Source: a virus. From it: DNA of 64,000 nucleotides. The position numbers were made by a program, and so were the translations under genes. Of the stretch, positions 47,329-55,971 are shown in pieces. The notes beneath the pieces are model-generated. The model did not search any database, had not been told where the DNA came from, and saw only the letters and a program-made list of their open reading frames with translations. Numbering within the stretch: the stretch's first letter is position 1; the number at the start of each line of letters is the position of its first letter. Where the stretch lies: IMG/VR virus record IMGVR_UViG_3300047089_000113, positions 16,595-80,594 of that record. One strand, given 5' to 3'.

Positions 47329-47757
47329 ATGGCATCAAAGTCATCGCTTGCCGAGCGCCCGCGCATGCCCAAAGGCACGCCCGCTCAGCGCAAGCGCAAG
47401 GCGACCAAGATCAGCGAGATCCCGGTAACCCAGCGGGCCTGCCGAGCCGGACGCCACCCGTGGCCGTCCGACGAGCTGGAGACCGGCAAGGTGCTGCCGA
47501 AGGGCCTATCCGCCTTCTCCACCGAGACGTCCGGTGTCTACCAGCTCATCGACCAGTGCCAGCGGTGCGGCAAGGTCCGCTGGAAGCTGACGCTACCGGG
47601 CCACATCTACGACCCCGGCGCGAGCTGGCGCTACATCGACCCGCGCAACCAGCCCGGTTACGAGGACTGGGTGACGCTGGATGAATCCCTGGAAGTCACC
47701 AAGGGGGACCTGAAGGCGTACGCCATCGCGGAGCACGCGGAGGCGCTGTTCTCATGA
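47329..47757 (+). CDS. hypothetical protein with Cys motifs
   Basis: 142 aa from ATG 47329 (AAGGGACAG upstream). Basic N-terminus (KGTPAQRKRKATKISEIP), then RACRAGRHPWPSDEL and DQCQRCGKVRWKLTLPGHIY: two Cys knuckles around a folded region. Probably DNA- or RNA-binding. A TAGGCTGTTTACACC promoter-like element precedes it. Confidence 0.55.
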   Translation: MASKSSLAERPRMPKGTPAQRKRKATKISEIPVTQRACRAGRHPWPSDELETGKVLPKGLSAFSTETSGVYQLIDQCQRCGKVRWKLTLPGHIYDPGASWRYIDPRNQPGYEDWVTLDESLEVTKGDLKAYAIAEHAEALFS

Positions 47758-47891
47758 GCACGCAGCAGATCATGCTGGTCATCCCGAAGGATCTGGCCGA
47801 TCGCATCCTGAAAGACCTGTCCATCCTGGACAGCCTGGCCCCGAAGTCCTTCGCCATCCTCGGTGACTACATCCGGGCTGAGATCTCATGA
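47754..47891 (+). CDS. 45-aa hypothetical protein
   Basis: ATG 47754 (ATGA overlap both sides). QQIMLVIPKDLADRILKDLS then AILGDYIRAEIS. Ribbon-helix-helix-like layout (short strand then two helices), so a small DNA-binding dimer is possible. Too short for usual callers. Confidence 0.5.
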   Translation: MSTQQIMLVIPKDLADRILKDLSILDSLAPKSFAILGDYIRAEIS

Positions 47892-48352
47892 AGAAGATCG
47901 TCGCCATAGACGACCTGGCCTACTACCGCAGCCAGGCCGAGATCGAGGCACCGCACGAGTTCACCTTCACCTGGGAGGGCACCACCTACGTGCTCGACCT
48001 GGGCGAGGGCAACCACGCCGACGTCACCAAGTACTTCACCGAACTGGCCAACGCGGCGACCATCCTGCGGAACAGGCCGGGAGCCAAGAACCCCGGCGGC
48101 AGCGGTCCCGGCACGTCCAACGGCGGCAGGAGCCGGAAGGAAAACGGGGAGCTGCGCGTCTGGGTCCGCGCAAACAACATAATGGCCAGGGAGGGCAAGC
48201 CACGGCTGGCGTTCCTGACCCCCGAGGGCAAGCACCGCTATCCCGAATGGCTATGGAGCGCTTACGACATGCGGGAGGCAGTCAATGGCCTGGGCGGCGA
48301 TCGACCCGAACAGCGGGCGGCCGATGCTGGCAATCGGGGCAGCAAAGGCTGA
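47888..48352 (+). CDS. Lsr2-like nucleoid protein
   Basis: 154 aa. N-terminal HEFTFTWEGTTYVLDLGEGN then DVTKYFTELANAATI fits the Lsr2 dimerisation half. Gly/Arg linker (GGSGPGTSNGGRSRKENG). C-terminal LRVWVRANNIMAREGKPRLA then YPEWLWSAYDM resembles the Lsr2 DNA-binding half. Lsr2 bridges AT-rich DNA; a phage copy may compact phage DNA or counter host silencing. Confidence 0.65.
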   Translation: MKKIVAIDDLAYYRSQAEIEAPHEFTFTWEGTTYVLDLGEGNHADVTKYFTELANAATILRNRPGAKNPGGSGPGTSNGGRSRKENGELRVWVRANNIMAREGKPRLAFLTPEGKHRYPEWLWSAYDMREAVNGLGGDRPEQRAADAGNRGSKG

Positions 48353-50141
48353 GCACCACCTGTGCCTGGCAATACCCGGCTGTAATTACAGCAAGGCCGA
48401 CCGGATCTGGCGGCTGCCGCTGAGCTGGCCGGGCTACGTCTGCTTCCGCACCGCCTGGGCGTCGATGCCCGTCTTCATCTACCCGGACCTGCTGGCCTAC
48501 GGCGAGAGCGCCTGGCTGGCTACCCAGCAGCGGTTCGCTGACCGGGTGCGGATCGACGCCACGATCGAGTACGGCGCGCTGATCCGGGACGCCGAGGCCG
48601 ACAACGCGATGGAGCTGCGGCCGGACCAGCGGGGAGCGGTCGAGTGGCTGGTCAAGTACGGCCGGGTCGGCATCGAGGACCCGACCGGCAACGGCAAGAC
48701 GCCGATCGTGATCCGGGCTCTCCAGGTTCAGCAGCAGGTGACCGGTACTGCCCTGCCAGCCCTGTACATCGGCAACGGGTCGGCTCTCTACCCGATCCGG
48801 GACAAGTTCCGCGACTGGGCACCGGAGCTGCGCGTCTCGGTGGTCACCGGCACCGCCAAGATGCGCGAGACCGCGCTGGCGCGCGAGGCCGACGTCTACC
48901 TGATCGCCTGGGACAACCTGCGGATGCACACCCGGCTGGCCAAGTACGGATCACAGAAGCTGGTGCGGTGCAGCGCCTGCGCGGGCACCGAGACCAAGAC
49001 CACGCCGGGCCGGTGCGAGGCGCACGAGAAGGAGCTGAACATCAACCCGGACGGCTCGCCCCGGCGCTGGGGCACCGTGATCCCCGATGAGGCGCACAAG
49101 ATGCGCGACCCGAACACCAAGCAGACCCGCGCCGCCTGGTGGCTGATGCACCACAGCGAGTTCTGCTGGCCGATGACCGGCACGCTGGTGGCTTCCAACG
49201 TGGCCGATCCGTGGGGGCCGCTGCACGGGCTCGATCCGAGGGCGTGGCCGAGCCGCAGCCGCTATATCGACATGTTCGCGCAGAAGGAGTACGCCTGGAA
49301 CCGGGGCGCTGAGATCCTGGGCTTCCGGCCCGAGCACGCCTACCAGGCGCAGACGATCATCCAGCCGTACTGGCGGCGCATCCCGCGCGAGATCGCCAGG
49401 CCCGGCCAGCCGATGCGCGGCGAGCCCGAGTTCCGCTACCCGGAGATGACCCCGGCGCACCGCAAGGTGTACGACCAGCTCACCAAGGAGGCGCTGGCCG
49501 ACCTGGAGGGCGCGTCGATGGTCACCGGTAATGACCTGGTGAAGTACACCCGGCTCTGCCAGCTCGCCAGCTCGATGGTCGAGCAGTACGACGGCGAGGA
49601 CGCGGCCGGATTCACCGTGCCGCGCTACCGGCTGGCGCTGCCCTGCCCGAAGGCCGATGACCTGATCGAGTTCCTGGACGGCATAGACGGCCAGGTGGTG
49701 GTCGCGGCCATCAGCCCCGAGCTGATCGCGCTGGCCGAGCGCAAGCTGCACGACAAGGGGGTCACCTACGCGCACATCATCGGCGGGATGAGCCGCGAGG
49801 CCCAGTACGAGGCCAACATGGCGTTCCTGAACGGCCAGGTCCGGGTGATGTTCATCAATGAGGCCGGGGCCGAGTCGATCGACCTCCAGAGCGCGTCCGT
49901 GATCTACTTCCTGGAGCCCGACACGTCGTTCCTGGCCCGCGAGCAGAAGACCGGCCGGGTGGACCGGTACGGCCAGCTCTACCCGGTGCGGCAGGTCTAC
50001 GCGCTGTGCAAGGGCACCGTGGACGAGCACCGCTACCAGCTCGGCACCGAGAAGAACGAGCGGCACGATTCCGTGGCCCGCGACCCCGACCTGCTGCGCT
50101 GGATACTGACCGGCGAGCACGTGGACTGGAGCACACGATGA
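48285..50141 (+). CDS. SNF2-type DEAH helicase
   Basis: 618 aa from ATG 48285 (CGGGAGG upstream; 68-nt overlap with the Lsr2-like gene). Walker A DPTGNGKT at 132-139, DEAH at 268-271, motif VI-like QKTGRVDRYGQ near 565-575. A Cys cluster (CSACAGTETKTTPGRCEAHE) forms a zinc insert at 229-248 just before motif II. ATP-dependent translocase for replication or recombination. The N-terminal 90 aa resemble the HARP-like lead-in (RIWRLPLSWPGYVCFRTA). Confidence 0.8.
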   Translation: MAWAAIDPNSGRPMLAIGAAKAEHHLCLAIPGCNYSKADRIWRLPLSWPGYVCFRTAWASMPVFIYPDLLAYGESAWLATQQRFADRVRIDATIEYGALIRDAEADNAMELRPDQRGAVEWLVKYGRVGIEDPTGNGKTPIVIRALQVQQQVTGTALPALYIGNGSALYPIRDKFRDWAPELRVSVVTGTAKMRETALAREADVYLIAWDNLRMHTRLAKYGSQKLVRCSACAGTETKTTPGRCEAHEKELNINPDGSPRRWGTVIPDEAHKMRDPNTKQTRAAWWLMHHSEFCWPMTGTLVASNVADPWGPLHGLDPRAWPSRSRYIDMFAQKEYAWNRGAEILGFRPEHAYQAQTIIQPYWRRIPREIARPGQPMRGEPEFRYPEMTPAHRKVYDQLTKEALADLEGASMVTGNDLVKYTRLCQLASSMVEQYDGEDAAGFTVPRYRLALPCPKADDLIEFLDGIDGQVVVAAISPELIALAERKLHDKGVTYAHIIGGMSREAQYEANMAFLNGQVRVMFINEAGAESIDLQSASVIYFLEPDTSFLAREQKTGRVDRYGQLYPVRQVYALCKGTVDEHRYQLGTEKNERHDSVARDPDLLRWILTGEHVDWSTR

Positions 50142-51121
50142 CGATACAGATTTCAAACAGCGAGCTGTTCACCTTCCAGCGCTGCCTGCGGATGTGGATG
50201 CTGAAGTACTACCTGGGCTACGTGCCCGACGCCGAGGAAGTGACCGGCAGCCGTATCCTGGGCATCCGCGTCCACTGCGCCCTGGAGGGCTACTACGGCT
50301 ACGGCCTGGACCCGCTGGTGGTGCTGCACCTGCTCTACAAGATCGCGCTGGAAGCCTTCCCTGACTACGAGGCCGCGCTGATCACCGAGCGGGACCTGTC
50401 CAGCGCCATGGTGGAGGGCTACATCGAGTGGCTGGCCGAGACCGGCAAGGACGCCGGGCTGTCCGTGGTGGGCACCGAGACCGAGGTCACCGTGCCGCTG
50501 CCCGGCGTGGAGGGCGTCATCCTGCGCGCCAAGCTGGACCGGGTGCAGCTCGATGAGGCCACCGGCCTGCTGAGCTTCGTGGACGACAAGACCGCCGCGT
50601 CGTTCGAGCGGCACGAGATCCTGGCGATCAACCCGCAGTTCCGGTTCTACTCGCTGGTGCAGAAGCTGGCCGCGCGGGAGGTGCCCGGAGCGCCGCGCGT
50701 GCTCGGCGGCGTGGTCAACACGCTGCGCCGGGTCAAGCGCACCGACCGGTCCAAGCCGCCCTACTACCAGCGCGACCCGTTCCGCTACAACGAGACCGAC
50801 ATCAACTCCACCTTGCTGAAGGTCACCGGGCTGGCGAAGAAGATCGTCGCCGCCCGCCAGGCGCTGGACTGGATCTACACCGAGGGCAAGGGCGACCTGG
50901 CGCTGCTGAACAGCTTCCAGGCGCTGAACCTGCCGCCCACGGTGATCGAGACGGACTGTAGCTGGCGGTGCCCGTTCCTGACGCTCTGCCCGATGCTCGA
51001 TGACGGGTCTGACTGGGTGGGATCATTGGTACGATCCGGCCACTACCGGCAAGAGGACCCCTACTCCTACTACGACCGCGACCCGCTGGGCCGGGTCCGC
51101 CAGATGCTGGCGGCGCAGTAA
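50138..51121 (+). CDS. Cas4/RecB-like nuclease with Fe-S cysteines
   Basis: 327 aa from ATG 50138 (ATGA overlap). ISNSELFTFQRCLRMWMLKY with C16; H46; nuclease core AKLDRVQL (D134) and SFVDDKTA (D149, K151); C-terminal C274, C278 and C284 in ETDCSWRCPFLTLCPM. Four Cys in this order fit a 4Fe-4S Cas4-type exonuclease. It joins the Sak4-like ATPase and SSB-like protein as a recombination module; no CRISPR array is present. Confidence 0.75.
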   Translation: MTIQISNSELFTFQRCLRMWMLKYYLGYVPDAEEVTGSRILGIRVHCALEGYYGYGLDPLVVLHLLYKIALEAFPDYEAALITERDLSSAMVEGYIEWLAETGKDAGLSVVGTETEVTVPLPGVEGVILRAKLDRVQLDEATGLLSFVDDKTAASFERHEILAINPQFRFYSLVQKLAAREVPGAPRVLGGVVNTLRRVKRTDRSKPPYYQRDPFRYNETDINSTLLKVTGLAKKIVAARQALDWIYTEGKGDLALLNSFQALNLPPTVIETDCSWRCPFLTLCPMLDDGSDWVGSLVRSGHYRQEDPYSYYDRDPLGRVRQMLAAQ

Positions 51122-51567
51122 TGCCCGGCAGGGGACCGCTGAACTACACCACGTCGGTCCCTGCGGACAAGTCCGCGATGGAGTGCATCGCCATCCTGGT
51201 CAAGCACGGGGCCAGGAACGTCGGCCTGTCGATAAGCGAGGCCAGGGTGCCGGACGGCCTGGACTTCATCGTCACCACGCCGTGGGGGCCGCAGCAGTTC
51301 TCGCTGCCGGTCAACATATCCGGCACCGAGAAGGCGCTGAAGCAAGCCTGGCGTGAGCACCGGATCGAGCCCCGGTTCGCCACCCCCGAGCAGGCCCGGC
51401 GGGTAGCCTGGCGGGTGATCAAGGACTGGCTGGAATCGCAGCTCGCGCTGGTGGAGGCCGGGGTCGCTGACCTGCCGCAAGTCATGCTCTCGTTCATGAA
51501 GGTGGGCGTGGACAAGACCATGTACCAGGCCGTGGTCGAGAACCAGATGCAGGCGCTGGAAGCGTAA
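51121..51567 (+). CDS. hypothetical recombination-module protein
   Basis: 148 aa, overlapping the nuclease stop (TAATG). MECIAILVKHGARNVGLSIS, then DGLDFIVTTPWGPQQFSLPV and RVIKDWLESQLALVEAG. Such proteins commonly sit beside phage Cas4-like genes; function unknown. Confidence 0.5.
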   Translation: MPGRGPLNYTTSVPADKSAMECIAILVKHGARNVGLSISEARVPDGLDFIVTTPWGPQQFSLPVNISGTEKALKQAWREHRIEPRFATPEQARRVAWRVIKDWLESQLALVEAGVADLPQVMLSFMKVGVDKTMYQAVVENQMQALEA

Positions 51568-51588
51568 TGTCAGACCCCTGTGCTCTGA

Positions 51589-51603
51589 TAGGGTGAGTAC
51601 ACC
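51589..51603 (+). promoter_or_regulatory. TAGGGTGAGTACACC promoter-like element
   Basis: Same phase as the elements at 43104 and 47282, with the degenerate core GAGTACACC. Lies 19 nt before the ATG of the Sak4-like gene (51622). Confidence 0.5.
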
Positions 51604-51621
51604 CGCAAGGGAAAGGTCACG

Positions 51622-52413
51622 ATGACGATACAGACGTACACGCCCGCGCAAGTGCAGCAGTACCGCCAGCCGCAGCCGCAGCGCCGGGTCCAGGGCATCA
51701 GCGCGCTGGTCTACGGCTTCGCCAAGGCGGGCAAGTCATCACTGGCCGATAGCGGGCCGGTACCCCGGCTGATCGTGGACATCGAGGGCACGAGCTTCTG
51801 GACACCGAGCCGGAAGGTCTACTGGAATCCGATGACCGAGATGATCCCCCGGCCGGACGGCACCTGGGACACCTGCGTGGTCCTGACCAGGGACGTGAAC
51901 ACGATCGACCTGGTGTACCGCATCCTGGCCAGCGGCAACCACCCGTTCAACTCGGTCAGCCTGGACTCGGTGACCGAGATGCAGCAGCGCATCATTGACG
52001 AGCAGGTCGGCTGGAAGAAGGTCGAGCGCGACCACTGGGGCATGCTGCTGCGCCGGGTGAGCTGGGTGACCAGGCAATGGCGTGATCTGGTCACGCACCC
52101 GGTTCACCCGATCTGGACGCTCACGTTCGTGGCCGGGGTGCACATGGACGGTCGCACCGGCCGGTGGCGTCCGCTCGTGCAGGGCCAGGTGGGCGACTTC
52201 CTGCCCTACTACGTTGACGTGCTCGGCTACCTCGGCGCGATGCCCGACCAGAGCAGGCACCTGCTAGTCGGCCCGCACCCGCAGTACGAGACCGGCGAGC
52301 GCGTCGGCGGTCGGCTGCCCTACTCGCTGCCGATCGCCTACAAGACAGACCAGGGCACCTGGCCTGGCTTCACGATGGAATCCATGCTCAGCCAGGTGCT
52401 GGCAGGAAGGTAG
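51622..52413 (+). CDS. Sak4-like RecA-fold ATPase
   Basis: 263 aa, GGGAAAGG upstream. Walker A GFAKAGKSS at 32-40, Walker B-like SVSLDSVTEM with D115, and a short RecA core with DHWGMLLRRVSWVTRQWRD. This fits the AAA_24 / Sak4 single-strand annealing ATPases, which work with an SSB, here probably the next gene. A TAGGGTGAGTACACC promoter-like element lies upstream. Confidence 0.7.
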   Translation: MTIQTYTPAQVQQYRQPQPQRRVQGISALVYGFAKAGKSSLADSGPVPRLIVDIEGTSFWTPSRKVYWNPMTEMIPRPDGTWDTCVVLTRDVNTIDLVYRILASGNHPFNSVSLDSVTEMQQRIIDEQVGWKKVERDHWGMLLRRVSWVTRQWRDLVTHPVHPIWTLTFVAGVHMDGRTGRWRPLVQGQVGDFLPYYVDVLGYLGAMPDQSRHLLVGPHPQYETGERVGGRLPYSLPIAYKTDQGTWPGFTMESMLSQVLAGR

Positions 52414-52419
52414 AGAACG

Positions 52420-53724
52420 ATGGGATACCCGCAGGGACCGCCGCCGCAGCAAGGCCCGCCGCAGGGCCAGCCGGGGCCGTACGGACAGCAGCAGGGCGGC
52501 TGGCAGCAGCAGGGTCCGCCGCCGCAGCAAGGCGGCTGGCAGCAGCAGGGGCCGCCCCAGGGCCAGGGCTTTGACCCGTACGCCCAGCAGGGCCAGGGCG
52601 GCTACGCGCCGTTCCAGGGCGGCCAGCCGATGGGCGGCGGCGCTGGCAGCTATGACTGGGGCACGATGTACGGCATGGCCGACCACACCGTTGGCCAGCT
52701 CATCGACAAGGGCCTGTACACCGCGATCGTCAAGTCAGCGGACTGGGACCGGACCAAGGACGGCAGCAAGTCCGCCTGGACCATCGTGTTCGGGCTGACC
52801 AGCGGGCCGAAGCCCGGCATGAAGATGACGATGACGATGGCGGTCAGCCCTAAGAAGCTCGACGGCACCGACAATGAGCAGGGGATGGGCATCCTGTTCC
52901 GCCAGCTCGCCTCGATGGGCATCCCGGTGCCGCCGCCGTACGGCCAGCAGGGCTGGTGGCAGATGGGGTGGAACGAGCAGCAGGTGGGCCAGGCCATGGT
53001 CGGCAAGCCGGTGCTGCTCCAGGTGGTCCAGGACGAGTACGACGGCGTGACCCGGAACAAGGTGCGCGACATCCAGCCGCCGCCGCCCGGTGCCCCGACC
53101 CAGCTCCCGAACCTCACCCAGCAGCAGGCCCCGCAGCCGTACGGCCAGCAGCAGGGACCGCCCCAGGGATACCAGCAGGGTCCGCCGCAGCAGCAGCCCG
53201 GCCAGGCCCCGGCACCGTGGCAGCCGCCGCAGCAAGGCCCGCCGCAGCAGCAGCCGCAGTTCGAGGGCCAGGGCTACGGCCAGGGCTTCGGCCAGCAGCA
53301 GCAGGGTCCGCCGCAGGGCCAGGGGTATGCCCAGGGTCCGCCGCCGCAGCAGTGGCAGCAGCAGCAGGGACCGCCTCCCGGCCAGTACCCGCAGGGCTAC
53401 CAGCAGCAGCAGCAGGGACCACCCCAGGGCTACCAGGGTCCGCCCCAGGGCTATGACCCGAGCGTGCCGCCGCACGCCCAGCAGGCCAATCCCGGCGCAC
53501 CGGGCACCGGCCAGTTCACCGGCCAGGGCCAGGCGTGGCAGCCCGGCGTCAACCAGCAGCAGGAGCAGCAGGCCGCGCAGCAGATGGGCCAGCAGCCGTG
53601 GGCCAACCCGAACGGGATGCCGGGCCAGCAGCAGCAGCAGCAGCCGCCGCAGCAGCAGCCGCAGCAGCAGGGCGAGCAGGGTCCGCCGCAGGCTCCGGGA
53701 TGGGCAGGCGGCCAGCCGCAGTAG
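52420..53724 (+). CDS. low-complexity (Gln/Pro/Gly/Tyr) protein with central SSB-like domain
   Basis: 434 aa. Residues 1-75 and about 230-434 are built from GQQQGP, PPQQ and GYQQ units. Residues ~76-222 form a folded domain: VGQLIDKGLYTAIVKSADWD, then WTIVFGLTSGPKPGMKMTM and GITR-type strands (VLLQVVQDEYDGVTRNKVRD), resembling OB-fold SSB/DUF669-like proteins. Starts 6 nt after the Sak4-like gene. Low-complexity tails of this type drive phase separation in other SSBs. Confidence 0.6.
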   Translation: MGYPQGPPPQQGPPQGQPGPYGQQQGGWQQQGPPPQQGGWQQQGPPQGQGFDPYAQQGQGGYAPFQGGQPMGGGAGSYDWGTMYGMADHTVGQLIDKGLYTAIVKSADWDRTKDGSKSAWTIVFGLTSGPKPGMKMTMTMAVSPKKLDGTDNEQGMGILFRQLASMGIPVPPPYGQQGWWQMGWNEQQVGQAMVGKPVLLQVVQDEYDGVTRNKVRDIQPPPPGAPTQLPNLTQQQAPQPYGQQQGPPQGYQQGPPQQQPGQAPAPWQPPQQGPPQQQPQFEGQGYGQGFGQQQQGPPQGQGYAQGPPPQQWQQQQGPPPGQYPQGYQQQQQGPPQGYQGPPQGYDPSVPPHAQQANPGAPGTGQFTGQGQAWQPGVNQQQEQQAAQQMGQQPWANPNGMPGQQQQQQPPQQQPQQQGEQGPPQAPGWAGGQPQ

Positions 53725-53726
53725 AC

Positions 53727-53845
53727 GTGACCGGCTGCACCCCGGCCTGGCGGTAGAAAACCGTTCTCGTGCTACCGGCGCTTGCACCACGGGGAGCGCA
53801 CACACACGGTATGCGGTAGTCACGCGACAGAGGGCAGCCGGTCAC
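53727..53845 (+). ncRNA. structured intergenic region (candidate RNA or leader)
   Basis: GTGACCGGCTGC (53727-53738) pairs perfectly with GCAGCCGGTCAC (53834-53845). Inside, CGGTAG pairs with CTACCG and CCCCG with CGGGG. No open frame with a ribosome site. Sits between the SSB-like gene and the gene at 53898. Confidence 0.4.
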
Positions 53846-53897
53846 CCCTGGCTAGCCGAGACCCGGCTGGCCGACGACACCACACAGAAGGAAGACG

Positions 53898-54686
53898 ATG
53901 CAGATAACCCGAACCGAGACATCGACGGGCACCGAGGACCGGACGCGGCGCGAGGAAATCGTGCCGCTGAACACCGGCACCCGCGAGGTCGAGCCCGAGA
54001 TGTACCTGGACTGCTCCGAGTCCGAGGGCTGGCCCTGGAGCAGCCAGCCCAGCCTCAACACCTGGGGCATCCAGATCGAGGCCGTGCGCGGCTTCATCGT
54101 CCCGTTCGAGGCGCTGGACAGCCAGGCCGCCGCCGAGCAGGCCGGTGGCGACGATGAGAAGGGCGGCGTCTACGCCTACCCCTTCAGCAACGCCTTCCTG
54201 CCGATCGGGAAGGGCGACGATGACGGCGACCTGAACAGCTCCAACTTCACCGAGAAGCTGGCCGCGTTCATGGCCAAGTACTTCCGGGACGGCCTGCCGC
54301 GCGGCGGCACCGAGGCGATGACCGCGATCCGCGCCGGGGATGAGCACTTCATGGGCGAGTTCCGCTCCGACCCGCGTGACGAGCGGCCGGTGCGCGCCCG
54401 CGTGATGTGGACGGACGGCATGCTCAACGATGCCAGCCAGTTCCAGAGGTACCTGGCCCAGGCCACCCTGACGCCCGAGGGCTACGGCGCTCACGGCGAC
54501 TGGGACGAGGTGTGGGCGGTCGCTATCCTGGGCGAGCCCGGCGGCGGCGGCAAGGCTGCCTACGAGCAGTACGTGGCCCTGGCCAAGGACCACCCGTGGA
54601 TACACGCCTACTACTTTGAGGGCGTGACCAACCCGGCCGAGGTCGCGGAGGACATGGCCGTCGCGGTGGTCCCCACCGCCGCGTAG
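53898..54686 (+). CDS. hypothetical acidic protein
   Basis: 262 aa, AGAAGGAAG upstream. VARIABLE start region then PEMYLDCSESEGWPWSSQPS, RVMWTDGMLNDASQFQRYLA, WDEVWAVAILGEPGGGG and YYFEGVTNPAEVAEDMAVAV. Contains a WTDG-type turn as in some vWFA-like proteins, but the metal site is not convincing. Flanked on both sides by structured non-coding DNA. Function unknown. Confidence 0.5.
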   Translation: MQITRTETSTGTEDRTRREEIVPLNTGTREVEPEMYLDCSESEGWPWSSQPSLNTWGIQIEAVRGFIVPFEALDSQAAAEQAGGDDEKGGVYAYPFSNAFLPIGKGDDDGDLNSSNFTEKLAAFMAKYFRDGLPRGGTEAMTAIRAGDEHFMGEFRSDPRDERPVRARVMWTDGMLNDASQFQRYLAQATLTPEGYGAHGDWDEVWAVAILGEPGGGGKAAYEQYVALAKDHPWIHAYYFEGVTNPAEVAEDMAVAVVPTAA

Positions 54687-54695
54687 CCGCAGATC

Positions 54696-54846
54696 GTGCC
54701 CGCGCCAGCCGGGCTCTCAGCAGTGCACGGGACTGCGGGAGTTTACGGACGATCGGCTGGCGCGGGCACACCCGCAGCCCCGCAGGCTCTCTGAATGCGC
54801 GCGGGTGCGAGAGCACCCCGACCTGGCACAACCTGCGGGGCTGCGG
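54696..54846 (+). ncRNA. two tandem long stem-loops (candidate structured RNA)
   Basis: Stem 1: 54696-54711 with 54754-54769, 16 bp perfect; inner GCAGT/ACTGC. Stem 2: 54772-54786 with 54832-54846, 15 bp perfect; inner GGGTGC-GAGA-GCACCC with a GNRA tetraloop. They lie back to back, followed directly by the next promoter. No coding potential seen. Confidence 0.5.
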
Positions 54847-54849
54847 CCT

Positions 54850-54900
54850 GGAATAGATCACGGGCCTGGGGTGTTTACACCATCGAAGGGCAAAGAGCCC
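54850..54900 (+). promoter_or_regulatory. SigR-like promoter of the DUF932 gene
   Basis: GGAAT 54850-54854, 18 nt, GTT 54873-54875 in GGTGTTTACACC. A 4-bp GGGC/GCCC hairpin lies at 54888-54900. Confidence 0.6.
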
Positions 54901-54933
54901 GGAATGTCAGACCCGAAGGACACGATACAGATC

Positions 54934-55956
54934 ATGAGTCAGGAAACGAGCGAGTGGCTGAACAACTACACGTTGATCGGCTTCACCGACAAGCGCGGCA
55001 AAGCGTGGCACTACCGCGAGAGCGCGCAGGGCGCTGAGCCCAACCACTACCCCCAGGAGATCCCGGTGCCGGACATCAAGCGCCGCCTGTTCGACTGGGA
55101 GCCCGCCATCGGCACGTCGCAGTCCACCTGGACCGACGCTGACGGCAAGACCCGCACCAGCACGTGGCAGGACCGGATCACCCTGATCCACCCGCACACC
55201 GGCTTCCGCCTCGGTGAGTTCACCGATGGCTTCACGCCGCACAGCTTCAGCCAGTGGCTGGTGGACCTGAGCCAGGACGTCATGGACTCCGACGTCGGGG
55301 CCAGCTCGGCAGGACTGCTGAAGGGCGGCAAGCTCGCCTGGGTGCAGTTCGAGCTGCCCGAGACGCTGGACACGCCCGAGGGCATCAGCTACCGGCCGTT
55401 CTTCCTGGCCGCAGACAGCCTCGACGGCTCGCTGAGCACCACGCACCAGCGTGGCGTGCAGCTCGTGGTGTGCGACAACACGCTGGCGGCAGGGCTGTCC
55501 GAGGGCAACGCCCTGAAGGTCAAGACCCGGCACAGCAAGTACTCCAACGCCAACATCGGTGACGTCCGCGCCAAGCTGGACATCATCTACCAGGCGGGCG
55601 ACGACTTCGCCGCCGAGGTGGCCAAGCTCTCCGCGACACAGGTCAGCGACCCGCAGTGGGACGCCTTCCTGAAGGCCCACCTGGGCGACCGCCCGGAGGA
55701 CAAGGGCCGTGGGCAGACCAACTACGACAACCACCGTGACGGTCTCCAGAACCTCTGGGACAACGACATGCGGGTTGCCCCGTGGTCCAACACCGCGATG
55801 GGGGTCGTGCAGGCGGTCAACACCTACGCGCACCACATCCAGACCGTGAAGGGCGCAGAGCGCGCCGAGCGGAACATGACCAAGATGGTGACCGGCGAGT
55901 TCGAGAAGCTGGACGCCGCCACCCTGGACCAGCTCAACCTGGTGCTGGCGGCCTGA
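54934..55956 (+). CDS. DUF932-family protein
   Basis: 340 aa from ATG 54934, chosen because GAAGGACACGATACAG matches the leader of neighbouring genes; ATG 54904 is also in frame. STTHQRGVQLVVCDNTLAAG then KVKTRHSKYSNANIGDVRAK matches DUF932 (phage/plasmid-like protein family) of unknown role. Own SigR-like promoter at 54850-54882. Confidence 0.7.
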   Translation: MSQETSEWLNNYTLIGFTDKRGKAWHYRESAQGAEPNHYPQEIPVPDIKRRLFDWEPAIGTSQSTWTDADGKTRTSTWQDRITLIHPHTGFRLGEFTDGFTPHSFSQWLVDLSQDVMDSDVGASSAGLLKGGKLAWVQFELPETLDTPEGISYRPFFLAADSLDGSLSTTHQRGVQLVVCDNTLAAGLSEGNALKVKTRHSKYSNANIGDVRAKLDIIYQAGDDFAAEVAKLSATQVSDPQWDAFLKAHLGDRPEDKGRGQTNYDNHRDGLQNLWDNDMRVAPWSNTAMGVVQAVNTYAHHIQTVKGAERAERNMTKMVTGEFEKLDAATLDQLNLVLAA

Positions 55957-55971
55957 CCCGGTTGCGACCGG

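Noticed and set aside
48951-50156. 401-codon minus-strand frame opposite the SNF2 helicase
   Set aside because: Helicase motifs are intact on the plus strand; the antisense frame shows no motif and no start signal.
50138-51121. Cas4-like protein as part of a CRISPR-Cas adaptation system
   Set aside because: No Cas1, Cas2 or array nearby; context is Sak4-like ATPase and SSB-like protein, so a phage recombination nuclease is more likely.
52420-53724. Possible CRISPR-like or tandem DNA repeats
   Set aside because: Repeats are short, irregular and in phase with codons (Gln/Pro/Gly), so they are protein low complexity, not spaced repeats.
53114-53845. Several long frames in all phases across the low-complexity SSB-like gene
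   Set aside because: Repetitive CAG/CCG-rich DNA keeps most frames open; only the frame from 52420 has a folded domain and coupled start.
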